64,000 nucleotides of DNA from Amycolatopsis iheyensis. GTDB lineage: Bacteria; Actinomycetota; Actinomycetes; Mycobacteriales; Pseudonocardiaceae. Below are positions 15,956 to 24,831 of the stretch, in pieces. The translations under genes and the position numbers were made by a program. The DNA lies in the NCBI RefSeq assembly GCF_024703995.1, contig NZ_JAMXQV010000012.1, forward strand, positions 248,001 through 312,000, written 5' to 3'. Under the pieces are notes generated by a model, which had not been told where the DNA came from, made no database searches, and worked only from the letters and a program-made list of their open reading frames with translations. The stretch's first letter is position 1, and every line of letters starts with the position of its first letter.

Positions 15956-17984
15956 CCACAGTGGACCGTCGCCGCGCCGCGGCGACGACGAGCCCGGCGG
16001 CCAGCGCCCCGGCGACGGCGCACCCGGCGCCGAACCCCGGCGAAGGTTCGTGCACGCGCAGCACCGAAACGCACAGCCACACGGCGGCGCCGAACAGCAG
16101 GCCGAGCACGGGCCCGCCGACCGTGGCGCCCCGCCAGCGGTGGCCGTTGCGGATGGTCCGCAGCCCGGATTCGAGGTAGGCGAGCCCGAACAGCGCCAGG
16201 ATCAGGCTGCCCGCGCCCATCGCGCTGGCGAGCGGGTGCTGGCTGGTGAGCAGGGTGAAGGTCTGGGTGACCGACCCGGTCCGCACGGTGGCGGTGACGG
16301 CGCCCCCGACGATCCACCGCGCGAGCCCCGGCAGGGTGAGCTGCGCGGTGAAGCCGTTGCCGTCGGGCTTGGCGTCGGCGGCGGCGGAGCCGAGCGGAAT
16401 CCCGGCGGCGGAGAGGTCGAGCGAGACCCGCCCCGGGTTCCCGGCGCCGGTGACGGCGAGCGGCTTGCTCAGGTCGACTTCGACGGGCGTGGCCACGGGC
16501 TGCCCCCCGAGGTTCAGCGAGGCCGACGCCTCGTGCGGCAGGCGCGCGGGGTTGAGCAGGGCGAGCACGACGAGGACGACCGCGGCCACCCCGGCGGCCA
16601 GCCGCAGCCAGAGCACGGCGGCTTGTGAAGCACCGGCTGCACCTTCGCCCGCCCAGCCGGAATCGCGGCCGGTGTCGGATCCGGCCGCGCCCGGGAAACC
16701 GGACCCCGCCCCCGCCCAGCCGGAATCGCGGCCACCCTCCACGCCGGCACTCGCGCCGCCAGGGCCGGCGCCGCCAGCCAGCCCGGCACTCGCGCCGCCA
16801 GGGCCGGCACCGCCAGCCAGCCCGGCACCCGAGCCAGCGCCCGCACCGCCAGGGCCGGTGCCGCCAGCCAGCCCGGCACCCGAGCCGGCACCCGCACCGC
16901 CAGCCAGGCCACCGCCCGCACCCGCACCGCCGGCCAGGCCGACCCCAGCGCCACCCGGCCCCGAAGCGGCGCCCTGAGCCGGATCCAGCGAGCCGCTCGT
17001 TGCCGCCAGTGTCGCGTTCGGGCCCGCTGGGCGCCGCACCGGGCGGGTTCGCTCCTCCCCGGGCGGTGCCGGCGCGGTCGGCGAGTTCAGGCCCGCGATC
17101 ACCCTCGGCGTCAGGTGCAGCACCGGCACCCCGGAACGCTCCAGCCAGCCCGGCCCGTACACCGCGCTCGCCGCGCCGGCCAGGTCCGCCGCGAACGACT
17201 CCGCCTCGCGGTAGCGCGCGTCCAGCTCGCGGGCCAGCGCGCGCATGATCACGCCCGCGATCGGCATCGGGACCCCCGCGATCGGGCGCGGGTCGGTGAA
17301 CATGTGCTGGCGCATCATGCTGATCGCGCCGCGGGTGTTGTCGAACGGCAGCTGCCCCGACAGCAGCTCGTAGAGCACCGTGCCGGCCGCGTAGACGTCG
17401 GCCGCCGGGCTCAGCGCGTTGCCCATCGCCTGCTCCGGGGCGATGTACGCCGGCGTGCCGAGGATCTCGCCGCCGTGCGTGACCAGCGTGGCGCCCTCGC
17501 TGATCACCCGCGCGATCCCGAAGTCCGCCACCTTCACCACGCCCCGCAGCGTGAACAGCAGGTTCCGCGGCTTGACGTCCAGGTGCAGCACGCCCGCCCC
17601 GTGCGCCGCGTGCAGCCCGGCGAGCATCGCCAGGCCGATCGCGCACGCCTGCTCACCGCTGACGCCGCCGCCGTGGAACCGGCTGTGCACGGTGCCGCCG
17701 TCGAGCCGCTCCATCACCAGCAGGTGCTCGCGGCCCGTCCGGACGTAGTCGTACACCGGCACGATGTGCGGGTGGTCGAGGCTGGCCAGCACCCGCGCCT
17801 CGCGGTCGAACAGCTCGCTGCTCGCCGCGTGGTTCAGCACGTCCCAGGGCAGCTGCTTGATCGCGACGCTGCGCCCGAGCGTCCGGTGCGTGCCGGCGAA
17901 CACGACCCCCATGCCGCCTTCGCCGATCTCCGCCCCGATCTCGTACTGCGGCAGCGCGGCGACCAGCTCGGCCGGTGCGCTCAT
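15933..17984 (-). CDS. Membrane Ser/Thr protein kinase with a Gly-Ala repeat linker
   Basis: 683 residues. The kinase domain (about 14-275) has the glycine loop GEGGMGVV, the Lys in VAIKQL, catalytic loop HLDVKPRN, DFG and APE (GTPAYIAPEQ). The loop has Leu where most kinases have Arg (HLD, not HRD), making it a non-RD kinase. Residues of about 330-440 are imperfect repeats rich in AGG and GAG. Then come a membrane segment (LAAGVAAVVLVVLALL), an extracytoplasmic beta-rich domain and further membrane helices (about 590-680). The gene is preceded, with ATGA overlap, by an Ig-like membrane protein gene. A role in sensing the cell surface is inferred. Confidence 0.9.
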   Translation of the reverse strand: MSAPAELVAALPQYEIGAEIGEGGMGVVFAGTHRTLGRSVAIKQLPWDVLNHAASSELFDREARVLASLDHPHIVPVYDYVRTGREHLLVMERLDGGTVHSRFHGGGVSGEQACAIGLAMLAGLHAAHGAGVLHLDVKPRNLLFTLRGVVKVADFGIARVISEGATLVTHGGEILGTPAYIAPEQAMGNALSPAADVYAAGTVLYELLSGQLPFDNTRGAISMMRQHMFTDPRPIAGVPMPIAGVIMRALARELDARYREAESFAADLAGAASAVYGPGWLERSGVPVLHLTPRVIAGLNSPTAPAPPGEERTRPVRRPAGPNATLAATSGSLDPAQGAASGPGGAGVGLAGGAGAGGGLAGGAGAGSGAGLAGGTGPGGAGAGSGAGLAGGAGPGGASAGLAGGAGPGGASAGVEGGRDSGWAGAGSGFPGAAGSDTGRDSGWAGEGAAGASQAAVLWLRLAAGVAAVVLVVLALLNPARLPHEASASLNLGGQPVATPVEVDLSKPLAVTGAGNPGRVSLDLSAAGIPLGSAAADAKPDGNGFTAQLTLPGLARWIVGGAVTATVRTGSVTQTFTLLTSQHPLASAMGAGSLILALFGLAYLESGLRTIRNGHRWRGATVGGPVLGLLFGAAVWLCVSVLRVHEPSPGFGAGCAVAGALAAGLVVAAARRRSTVVSRPSGR

Positions 17985-18772
17985 CGGGTGAATTCCTGCG
18001 TGGGCGGGACGGCCAGCCGCACCGTCCGGTCGCTGTCGGTGACGACCCGCGGCGGCGCCGGGTGCGGCGTCAGGTAGCCGAGCAGGAACGCGATCGCCGC
18101 GGCGCCGAGCACCACCGGCAGCTCGATCGCCGGCTCCGGCGGCACCAGCCGCAGCACCGAAAGGGTGATCACCGCGACCAGGCCGGTGCCGAACCCGGCG
18201 GGCAGGAACCGCAGGCCGCGGCGCCAGCGGTTGGGCGCCAGCCGGTGCCGGGCCAGCGCGAGCAGCGCCGTCAGCCAGGCCAGGACGGTGAGCACGAGCA
18301 TCGCCAGGCCGAAGACGCCGTAGACGGACCAGACCGAGCCCCGCACGTCCGCGACCGTCGTCGCTTCGCCGAGCGTCACGCGCTGGGCGTCGAGCAGCTC
18401 GACCGACGACGGCAGCAGCCCGGTCGCCTGCCCGGCGAGGTCACCGAGGTCGAGCACGAACGTCCGGGTGACCGTGCCGCGAGCCGGCACCTCGAACGGC
18501 GCGGTCGTGTCGTAGGCGAAGAACGTCAGCGCGAGGGCGACGCCGGAGAGCCGCACGCTGCGGACCTTCACCGGGGCGTTGCCGGAGTTGGTGGCCACGA
18601 CCTGGAGCTCGACCTGCTTCGCCGGGTCGATCGGGACGGTGGCGTCGGCGATCGGCTCCTTGTCGATCGAGACCCGCACGCCGAGCGAGCCGGAGTCGGC
18701 CGACGCCGGTGGCGCGCCGAGCAGCACCACGCACAAACCCAACGCAACCCCCGCCGCGATGACACGTCCCAT
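17981..18772 (-). CDS. Membrane protein with an extracytoplasmic Ig-like domain
   Basis: 263 residues from the ATG at 18772. An N-terminal signal peptide (MGRVIAAGVALGLCVVLLGAPPASA) is followed by a beta-sandwich-like region of about 120 residues (VELQVVATNSGNAPVKVRSVRLSG is a CARDB/Ig-type pattern) and three or four membrane helices (about 160-245). No enzymatic motif. Its stop overlaps the start of the Ser/Thr kinase gene (ATGA), so the two are coupled, and the kinase has a comparable beta domain plus C-terminal helices. It may be a partner or surface sensor of that kinase. Confidence 0.78.
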   Translation of the reverse strand: MGRVIAAGVALGLCVVLLGAPPASADSGSLGVRVSIDKEPIADATVPIDPAKQVELQVVATNSGNAPVKVRSVRLSGVALALTFFAYDTTAPFEVPARGTVTRTFVLDLGDLAGQATGLLPSSVELLDAQRVTLGEATTVADVRGSVWSVYGVFGLAMLVLTVLAWLTALLALARHRLAPNRWRRGLRFLPAGFGTGLVAVITLSVLRLVPPEPAIELPVVLGAAAIAFLLGYLTPHPAPPRVVTDSDRTVRLAVPPTQEFTR

Positions 18773-18845
18773 TGGGCATCCCCTACTTGCCTTATCCGAC
18801 TGGTCCGGAATGCTACAGCGAGCACACACCGGGGAGGGACGTCCG

Positions 18846-19715
18846 ATGCGATTCGTGGTTCGGCTGTTTTTCGGCGCCGTGACCGGAACGTTGCTGCTGC
18901 TCGTGACCGCAGGAACGGGCAACGCACAGGTTCCGCCTTCGGTTGGTTTGAAACCGTCAACCGGTCCGGCGGGCAGTTCTTTCACGATTTCGTGGAACGG
19001 TTTCGCGGTGTGCCGGATCATCAATTTCTTCTGGGACGGCACCTCGCTCGGTTCGAAAGTGGCACCGGCGACCAGCGGGCAGTTCGGCACCGCCGTACCC
19101 GCGGGCGCGGCGCCGGGCGCGCACACGGTCACCGCGACCTGCACGAGCCAGAAGGAAACCGCCAGCGGCACCTTCACGGTCACCGGCGTCACCACGACCA
19201 CCCCGCCGCCACCGACCACCACCACGCCTCCGCCCGTCACCACGCGCCCGACGCGGCCCAGCGTCACCACGACCCCGCCGAGCACGACCACCACCCCACC
19301 GCCGACCACCACGACCACCCCGCCGACGTCGACCACCCCCACGACCCCCGGCACCCCGACGACCACCAGCACCGAGCCGAAGCCCGGCGAACTGGTGCTC
19401 GACCACCCGAGCGTCCAGCCCGGCGACGAGCTGTCGGCGTCCGGAAAGGGCTGCGAGCCGAGCCGGATGGTCACGCTGACCTCCGACGGCGCCGAGGTCG
19501 GCTCCGCCTACACCGACGCCACCGGGGCCTTCACCGCGGCGGTCGAGTTCACCCGGATCGAGGCCGGGCCGCACACCGTCATCGCGGAGTGCGGGGTGCG
19601 GCTGACCGGGGCCGTCGAGCAGGTCGTGACGCGCTCGTCCGGCGGGCAGACCGGCACGCTGGTCGTCCTCGTGTTCTTCGTGCTGGCCGGCATCACGGCG
19701 CTCCGCTTCCGCTGA
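18846..19715 (+). CDS. Surface-anchored protein with two Ig-like domains and a Thr/Pro stalk
   Basis: 289 residues from the ATG at 18846 (GGGAGGGAC upstream). Signal peptide 1-27, an IPT/TIG-like domain (PSVGLKPSTGPAGSSFTISW, about 30-115), a long Thr-Pro stalk (about 118-185), a second Ig-like domain (LVLDHPSVQPGDELSASGKGC, about 190-265) and a C-terminal membrane helix (TLVVLVFFVLAGITALRFR). It would stand on the cell surface. It is divergent to the kinase operon with only 73 bases between the starts, and both sides encode extracytoplasmic beta-sandwich proteins, suggesting a common surface function. Confidence 0.8.
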   Translation: MRFVVRLFFGAVTGTLLLLVTAGTGNAQVPPSVGLKPSTGPAGSSFTISWNGFAVCRIINFFWDGTSLGSKVAPATSGQFGTAVPAGAAPGAHTVTATCTSQKETASGTFTVTGVTTTTPPPPTTTTPPPVTTRPTRPSVTTTPPSTTTTPPPTTTTTPPTSTTPTTPGTPTTTSTEPKPGELVLDHPSVQPGDELSASGKGCEPSRMVTLTSDGAEVGSAYTDATGAFTAAVEFTRIEAGPHTVIAECGVRLTGAVEQVVTRSSGGQTGTLVVLVFFVLAGITALRFR

Positions 19716-19722
19716 CCCCCGG

Positions 19723-19777
19723 TTGACATGCAGCCTGACAGCTGCCTATCGTGGGATAGGCAGCCAGTTGGCTGCAT
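19723..19777 (+). promoter_or_regulatory. Promoter and nested palindromic operator of the ArsR-SRPBCC gene
   Basis: TTGACA (19723-19728) is followed by TATCGT (19747-19752), 18 bases apart. Two nested inverted repeats cover it: outer ATGCAGCC (19728-19735) with GGCTGCAT (19770-19777), inner GCTGCCTATC (19741-19750) with GATAGGCAGC (19755-19764). This is the expected place for an autoregulatory ArsR site, 17 bases before the gene. Confidence 0.72.
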
Positions 19778-19793
19778 GTCGAGGGAAGGCGCG

Positions 19794-20570
19794 ATGGACG
19801 AGGTGTTCAAGGCGCTGGCCGACCCCAGCCGCCGCCAGCTGCTGGACGTGCTCAACGAGCGCAACGGCCAGACCCTGCGCGAGCTGTGCGCGGGCCTGAC
19901 CATGGCCCGCCAGTCGGTGAGCAAGCACCTGGCCGTGCTCGAGGCGGCCGGCCTGGTCACCACGAGCCGGCGCGGCCGGGAAAAGCTGCACCACCTCGAC
20001 GCCGCGCCGATCAACGCGATCGCCGAGCGCTGGATGAACCGCTACGACCGCCGGCGGGCCGGAGCGCTCGCCGACCTCAAACGAGCTTTGGAGGCCGAGC
20101 CGATGAACGAATTCGCCTACACCACCTACATCAACACCACCCCGGAAAAGCTCTGGCAAGCGCTTACCGAACCGGCTTTCACCGCGCAGTACTGGGGTGT
20201 CTCCTTCGAAACGGACTGGACGAAGGGCTCGCCGATGGCCTGGGTGGAAAGCGGTGCGAAAACCAGTCACCCCGAACAGGTCGTCCTGGAATCGGATCCG
20301 CACCGCCGCCTTTCCTACACCTGGCACACCTTCACCGCGGAATGGGCGAAAGCCAATGGGATCGACGACGAAACGCTCGCGAAACTGCAGGCGGAAAGCC
20401 GCTCGAAAGTCACCTTCACCCTCGAACCGCACGGGGAAATGGTGAAGCTGACCGTGCTGCATGACGGCTTCGACGACAACAGCACGACGCTCGCGATGTG
20501 CAGCCAGGGCTGGCCCGCCCTGCTCTCCAGCCTGAAGACGCTGCTGGAGACCGGCGTCCCCCTTCCGTGA
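19794..20570 (+). CDS. ArsR-type regulator fused to an SRPBCC (AHSA1) domain
   Basis: 258 residues from the ATG at 19794, preceded by GAGGGAAGG; an upstream in-frame ATG lies inside the palindromic operator and is less likely. Residues 1-95 form an ArsR winged helix (MDEVFKALADPSRRQLLDVL, QSVSKHLAVLEAAGLV). Residues about 104-258 form an AHSA1/START-like hydrophobic-cavity domain (YINTTPEKLWQALTEPAFTAQYWG ... WPALLSSLKTLLETG). In many actinobacteria these two domains are separate adjacent genes; here they are one protein, so the SRPBCC part may be the ligand sensor. It probably represses itself. No metal-binding Cys cluster is seen. Confidence 0.92.
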   Translation: MDEVFKALADPSRRQLLDVLNERNGQTLRELCAGLTMARQSVSKHLAVLEAAGLVTTSRRGREKLHHLDAAPINAIAERWMNRYDRRRAGALADLKRALEAEPMNEFAYTTYINTTPEKLWQALTEPAFTAQYWGVSFETDWTKGSPMAWVESGAKTSHPEQVVLESDPHRRLSYTWHTFTAEWAKANGIDDETLAKLQAESRSKVTFTLEPHGEMVKLTVLHDGFDDNSTTLAMCSQGWPALLSSLKTLLETGVPLP

Positions 20571-20759
20571 GCGCGACCAATCGGACCAAACCGACAGATC
20601 TGGCACAGGTATAAGTCTGAATCCTCCCTCTTTCGTGGTCGCCTCGCCGAAGTCCCGGTGAATTTCCTACTCTCGGCGTCCTCCGTTGCGGTTTTCCCGG
20701 CGTTAGGCTCGCATAATCCGTGACCGGGAATGGTCCGATCGAGTGACGGGAGAGCGTGC

Positions 20760-21929
20760 GTGCCGGGGACTGTGCGTACTCGCTGGATCGTGGCGGCCGT
20801 GGTCGTGGCCGCCGCGGCGGGTGCTGTCGTGGCGTTCTGGCCCGACAGTGCTACCGCCGGCGATCCCGAGATCGCGGTGTCGCGCTCGGCGTGCGGCACC
20901 GGCTGGAGTGACCCGAAGCCCGGGCCGCAGACGTTCCGCCTGCACAACACCGGCTCCGTGACGGCCGAGGTCGACCTGATCGACCCGGCGACCGGCGTGA
21001 TCTACGGCGAGGTCGAAGGCCTCGGCCCGGCCACGACCCGGCCGCTGCAGGTCAACCTCGGCAACGGCAGCTACGCGTTCCGCTGCCTGCCCGAAGACGC
21101 CGGCGCGATCGTCGGGCCGGCCGTGCAGGTCAGCGGCGGCGCCGCGCGGACCGGGCCGGGGGTCGCCCCGGTGACGCACAACGACCTGCTCGGGCCGCTC
21201 AAGGCCTACCAGGCGCACGTCACGACCGGCCTCGGCGAGCTGGTCGCGAACACCGGCGCGCTGAAGAACGCGATCCACGGCAGCGACCGCGCGGCGAGCG
21301 AGGCCGCCTGGCTGACCGCGCACCTGACCTACGAACGCCTCGGCGCGGCCTACGACGCGTTCGGCGACTCCGACGGCGCCCTCAACGGCACCGCCGACGG
21401 CCTCCCCGACGGCACGGCCGACGCGGGCTTCACCGGCTTCCACCGCCTCGAACAGGGCCTCTGGCACGGCGAAGACCTCGGCGCGCTCGGCGCCGTCGCC
21501 GACCAGCTGGACACCGACGCCCGCGCGCTGCAGGCGTCCTTCGGCGACAGCCAGGTCGACGGGAACGACCTCGGGCTGCGCGCGCACGAGATCATGGAGA
21601 ACACGCTGCAGTTCGAACTCACCGGCCGCACCGACTACGGCAGCGGCACGAACCTCGCCACGGCCCGCGCCAACCTCGACGGCACCCGCGCGGTGCTCGA
21701 CGTGCTGCGCCCGCTGCTCACCCCGCGCTACCCGGACCTGGCCAAAGTGGACACCTGGCTGACGCGCACGCAGACCACTTTGGACGCTCAGCGGCACCCG
21801 GACGGCAGCTGGACGCCGTTGGCGCAGCTGCCGCAGAAACAACGGCAGAAGCTGAACGCCGACGTCAATGAGCTGAGCGAGCTGCTGGCCCCGATCGCGG
21901 CGATCGCCGAGCCGAGGAGGGTCTCGTGA
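20760..21929 (+). CDS. efeO: EfeO-type iron-uptake lipoprotein-like/imelysin protein
   Basis: 389 residues from the GTG at 20760 (GGGAG about 8 bases upstream). It has an N-terminal membrane anchor or signal (WIVAAVVVAAAAGAVVAFW), a cupredoxin-like domain (about 38-125) that lacks an obvious lipobox, and a C-terminal imelysin (peptidase M75) domain from residue 140 with the HxxE metal motif in GFHRLEQGLW and ALKNAIHGSDR. EfeO binds iron outside the membrane in the EfeUOB system. Its stop overlaps the efeB start (GTGA). No efeU permease gene is adjacent. A cataat at 20712-20717 may be the -10 box. Confidence 0.9.
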   Translation: MPGTVRTRWIVAAVVVAAAAGAVVAFWPDSATAGDPEIAVSRSACGTGWSDPKPGPQTFRLHNTGSVTAEVDLIDPATGVIYGEVEGLGPATTRPLQVNLGNGSYAFRCLPEDAGAIVGPAVQVSGGAARTGPGVAPVTHNDLLGPLKAYQAHVTTGLGELVANTGALKNAIHGSDRAASEAAWLTAHLTYERLGAAYDAFGDSDGALNGTADGLPDGTADAGFTGFHRLEQGLWHGEDLGALGAVADQLDTDARALQASFGDSQVDGNDLGLRAHEIMENTLQFELTGRTDYGSGTNLATARANLDGTRAVLDVLRPLLTPRYPDLAKVDTWLTRTQTTLDAQRHPDGSWTPLAQLPQKQRQKLNADVNELSELLAPIAAIAEPRRVS

Positions 21930-23122
21930 CGGACCTCCCCCGCCGCTCCTTCCTGCGCCGGGCCGCGGTGGGCGCCGGCCTGACCGTCGCCGCCGGGGCC
22001 GGGCTCGGCGCGTCCGCCGCGGTCACCGATCCCACGGCGCCGGTGCCGTTCCACGGCCGGAACCAGGCCGCGATCCTGCGGGTGCCGCCGACGCAGACGA
22101 TCGTCGCGTCCTTCGACGTCGTCGCCGAGTCGAAGGCCGAGCTCACCGACCTGTTCCGCGCGGTCACCGACCGGGCCCGGTTCCTCACCGGCGGCGGCGC
22201 GCCCGCCGCGCTGGGCATCACCGCGCCACCCGCCGACTCCGGCGTGCTGGGGCCGGTCGTGCCGGGTGGCGACCTGGGGGTGGTCCTCGGCGTCGGCTCG
22301 TCGCTGTTCGACGACCGGTTCGGGCTGGCGAAGGCCAAGCCCGCCAAGCTGAAGCCGATGACGATGTTCCCGAACGACGCGCTGGACCCGGCGCAGTGCC
22401 ACGGCGACCTCAGCCTGACGCTCTCGGCGAACTCCACCGACACGGTCCTGCACGCGCTGCGCGACATCGCCCGCGCGACCCGCGGCGGCATGCAGCTGCG
22501 CTGGAAGCTCAACGGCTTCAGCTCACCGCCGCGCCCGGCCGGGACCCCGCGGAACCTGATGGGCTTCAAGGACGGCACCGCGAACCCCGAAGAGGCCGAC
22601 TTCGACCGTCTCGTGTGGACCGGCGCCGGGGAGCCGGCGTGGGCCGCGGGCGGCAGCTACCAGGTGGTCCGGCTGATCCGGATGCTCGTCGAGTTCTGGG
22701 ACCGGGTTTCGCTGGCCGAGCAGGAGAACATGTTCGGCCGCCGCCGCGACACCGGCGCGCCGCTCGACGGCACGCAGGAGACGGACGTCCCGAAGTACGC
22801 CGACGACCCGATCGGCACGGTGATCCCGCTGACCAGCCACATCCGCAAGGCCAACCCGCGCACGCCGGAGACCGACGCCAGCCGGATCCTGCGCCGCGCG
22901 GTCAACTACGACCGCGGTGTCGACACCAACGGCAACCTCGACATGGGCCTGATCTTCGTCTGCTACCAGCAGGATCTGGAGCGCCAGTTCGAGGCGACCC
23001 AGACGCGGCTGGCCGACGAACCCCTCACCGACTACATCTCCCCGTTCGGCGGCGGCTACTTCTTCGCGCTGCCGGGCGTCACCGGCCCGGACGACCACTT
23101 CGGCCGCGCTCTACTCGCCTGA
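21926..23122 (+). CDS. efeB: Dyp-type heme peroxidase EfeB
   Basis: 398 residues from a GTG overlapping the efeO stop by 4 bases. A twin-arginine signal (RRSFLRRAAVGAGLTVAAGAG) precedes the peroxidase. The Dyp hallmark GXXDG appears as GFKDGTANPEE, the proximal heme His is in SHIRKANPR, and the distal Arg region is INYD/AVNYDRG. Length and order fit EfeB, which oxidises or extracts iron (deferrochelatase) in the periplasm for uptake by the EfeU permease. With EfeO encoded upstream, two of the three EfeUOB parts are present. Confidence 0.95.
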   Translation: MTDLPRRSFLRRAAVGAGLTVAAGAGLGASAAVTDPTAPVPFHGRNQAAILRVPPTQTIVASFDVVAESKAELTDLFRAVTDRARFLTGGGAPAALGITAPPADSGVLGPVVPGGDLGVVLGVGSSLFDDRFGLAKAKPAKLKPMTMFPNDALDPAQCHGDLSLTLSANSTDTVLHALRDIARATRGGMQLRWKLNGFSSPPRPAGTPRNLMGFKDGTANPEEADFDRLVWTGAGEPAWAAGGSYQVVRLIRMLVEFWDRVSLAEQENMFGRRRDTGAPLDGTQETDVPKYADDPIGTVIPLTSHIRKANPRTPETDASRILRRAVNYDRGVDTNGNLDMGLIFVCYQQDLERQFEATQTRLADEPLTDYISPFGGGYFFALPGVTGPDDHFGRALLA

Positions 23123-23155
23123 GCCGCGAACCCACCACCACGAAAGGAATCCACT

Positions 23156-24778
23156 GTGGACAAGAGAACCCGCCGGCGACGGCGTGGCCTGCTCGGCGCC
23201 GGGGCACTGGCCTCGGTCGCCACACTGGCCATCGTCACCGGCTCCGCGTCTACCACGGCGGAGGCCCAGCCGCTGAACCTGTTCCCCGCCCACTGGATCC
23301 CGACGGCGACGCCGATCAAGCACGTCGTCGTCATCTTCGGCGAGAACATCGCGTTCGACCACTACTTCGGCACCTACCCGAACGCGGCCAACACCGACGG
23401 CACGCCGTTCCAGGCCGCGCGCAACACCCCGAAGGTCAACGGCCTGGACCACAAGCTGCTGACGGACAACCCGAACGCCTACAACCCGAAGCGCCTGACC
23501 CACGAGCAGGCGCTGACCTGCGACCAGAACCACAACTACGGCGCGGAGCAGGCCGCCTTCAACGGCGGCAAGATGGACAAGTTCGTCGAGAAGACCGAGA
23601 CGGACAAGTGCACCGGCCAGCCGGTGCTGTTCGGCGAGCCCGGCCTGGTGATGGACTACTTCGACGGCAACACCGTCACCGGCATGTGGAACTACGCGCA
23701 GCACTACGCGCTGAACGACAACTCGTTCGACACGAACTTCGGGCCCTCGACGCCGGGTGCGATCAACCTGATCTCGGGCAACACCCACGGCGTCCAGGCC
23801 GTCGACTCGGTGACCCATGAGCCGGTCAGCGACGCGTACGCGGTGCAGTCGCCGGACGCGAACGGCGTCGGCACGATGATCAACGACCCGGACCCGGCGT
23901 GGGACGACTGCTCGGACAAGAACCACACGAGCACCGACAACCTGGCCACCATGCACGGCCGCAACGTCGGTGACCTGCTCAACCAGCGCCACGTCACCTG
24001 GGGCTGGTTCCAGGGCGGCTTCCGCCCGACCGGCACCGCGAACGGCTACTCGGTCTGCGGCCAGACCCACACCAACATCGGCGGCAACGCCGCGGTGGAC
24101 TACAGCCCGCACCACGAGCCGTTCCAGTACTACCCGTCGACGGCGAACCCGAAGCACCTGCCGCCGTCGTCGGTGCAGGCGATCGGGCAGACCGACCGCG
24201 CGAACCACCAGTACGACATCTCGGACTTCAACGACTCGCTCAAGGCCGGCTCGATGCCCGCGGTGAGCTTCCTGAAGGCCCCGGAGTACCAGGACGGCCA
24301 CGCGGGCTACTCGGACCCGCTGGACGAGCAGCAGTTCGTGGTCAGCGAGATCAACAAGATCCAGCAGTCCCCGGACTGGAAGTCCACGGCGATCGTGCTG
24401 GCCTACGACGACTCCGACGGCTGGTACGACCACCAGAAGTCGCCGATCGTCAACGGCTCGCACGACGCGTCGCAGGACCAGGCGGTGTGCACGGGCAAGC
24501 CGACGAAGGTGGGCACGTACGCGGACCGCTGCGGCTACGGCCCGCGGCTGCCGCTGCTGGTGATCTCGCCCTACAGCAAGGTGAACCACGTCGACCACAC
24601 GCAGACGGACCAGACCTCGGTGCTGAAGTTCATCGAGGACAACTGGTTCGCCGGCCGCATCGGCGACTCGTCGTTCGACTCCCGGGCCGGGTCGCTGACC
24701 GGCATGTTCAACTTCTGGTGGCCGGAGGCGAAGGCGGTCACGCTCGACCCGAAGACCGGCGCCGTCACCCACCGGTAA
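23156..24778 (+). CDS. Secreted phosphoesterase (phospholipase C / acid phosphatase family)
   Basis: 540 residues from the GTG at 23156, 33 bases after efeB. A charged signal region (KRTRRRRRGLLGAGALASVA) leads into a PF04185 phosphoesterase domain: KHVVVIFGENIAFDHYFGTYPNA carries the metal-binding ENxxFDHYFG motif, and SFLKAPEYQDGHAGYSDPLDEQ and AYDDSDGWYDHQ carry the remaining metal and catalytic residues. Family members cleave phospholipids or phosphomonoesters outside the cell. A shared transcript with efeOB is possible but a link in function is not evident. A long hairpin follows the stop codon at 24781-24828. Confidence 0.9.
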   Translation: MDKRTRRRRRGLLGAGALASVATLAIVTGSASTTAEAQPLNLFPAHWIPTATPIKHVVVIFGENIAFDHYFGTYPNAANTDGTPFQAARNTPKVNGLDHKLLTDNPNAYNPKRLTHEQALTCDQNHNYGAEQAAFNGGKMDKFVEKTETDKCTGQPVLFGEPGLVMDYFDGNTVTGMWNYAQHYALNDNSFDTNFGPSTPGAINLISGNTHGVQAVDSVTHEPVSDAYAVQSPDANGVGTMINDPDPAWDDCSDKNHTSTDNLATMHGRNVGDLLNQRHVTWGWFQGGFRPTGTANGYSVCGQTHTNIGGNAAVDYSPHHEPFQYYPSTANPKHLPPSSVQAIGQTDRANHQYDISDFNDSLKAGSMPAVSFLKAPEYQDGHAGYSDPLDEQQFVVSEINKIQQSPDWKSTAIVLAYDDSDGWYDHQKSPIVNGSHDASQDQAVCTGKPTKVGTYADRCGYGPRLPLLVISPYSKVNHVDHTQTDQTSVLKFIEDNWFAGRIGDSSFDSRAGSLTGMFNFWWPEAKAVTLDPKTGAVTHR

Positions 24779-24780
24779 GC

Positions 24781-24828
24781 GGTCGTGAGTGGTTGGGGCG
24801 GTTCTAACCGCCCCGACCACTCACGACC
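24781..24828. terminator. Bidirectional hairpin terminator
   Basis: A 23-base stem (24781-24803 against 24806-24828) with a 2-base nominal loop and a single mismatch (a G:T wobble on the plus-strand transcript). It fills the gap between the convergent phosphoesterase and RibD-like genes, 2 bases after one stop and 3 before the other, and should end both transcripts. Confidence 0.85.
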
Positions 24829-24831
24829 CGC

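Noticed and set aside
20703..20719. Possible IdeR/DmdR iron box before efeO (TTAGGCTCGCATAA)
   Set aside because: Only one half matches the usual TTAGGTTAGSCTAACC pattern; too weak to call.
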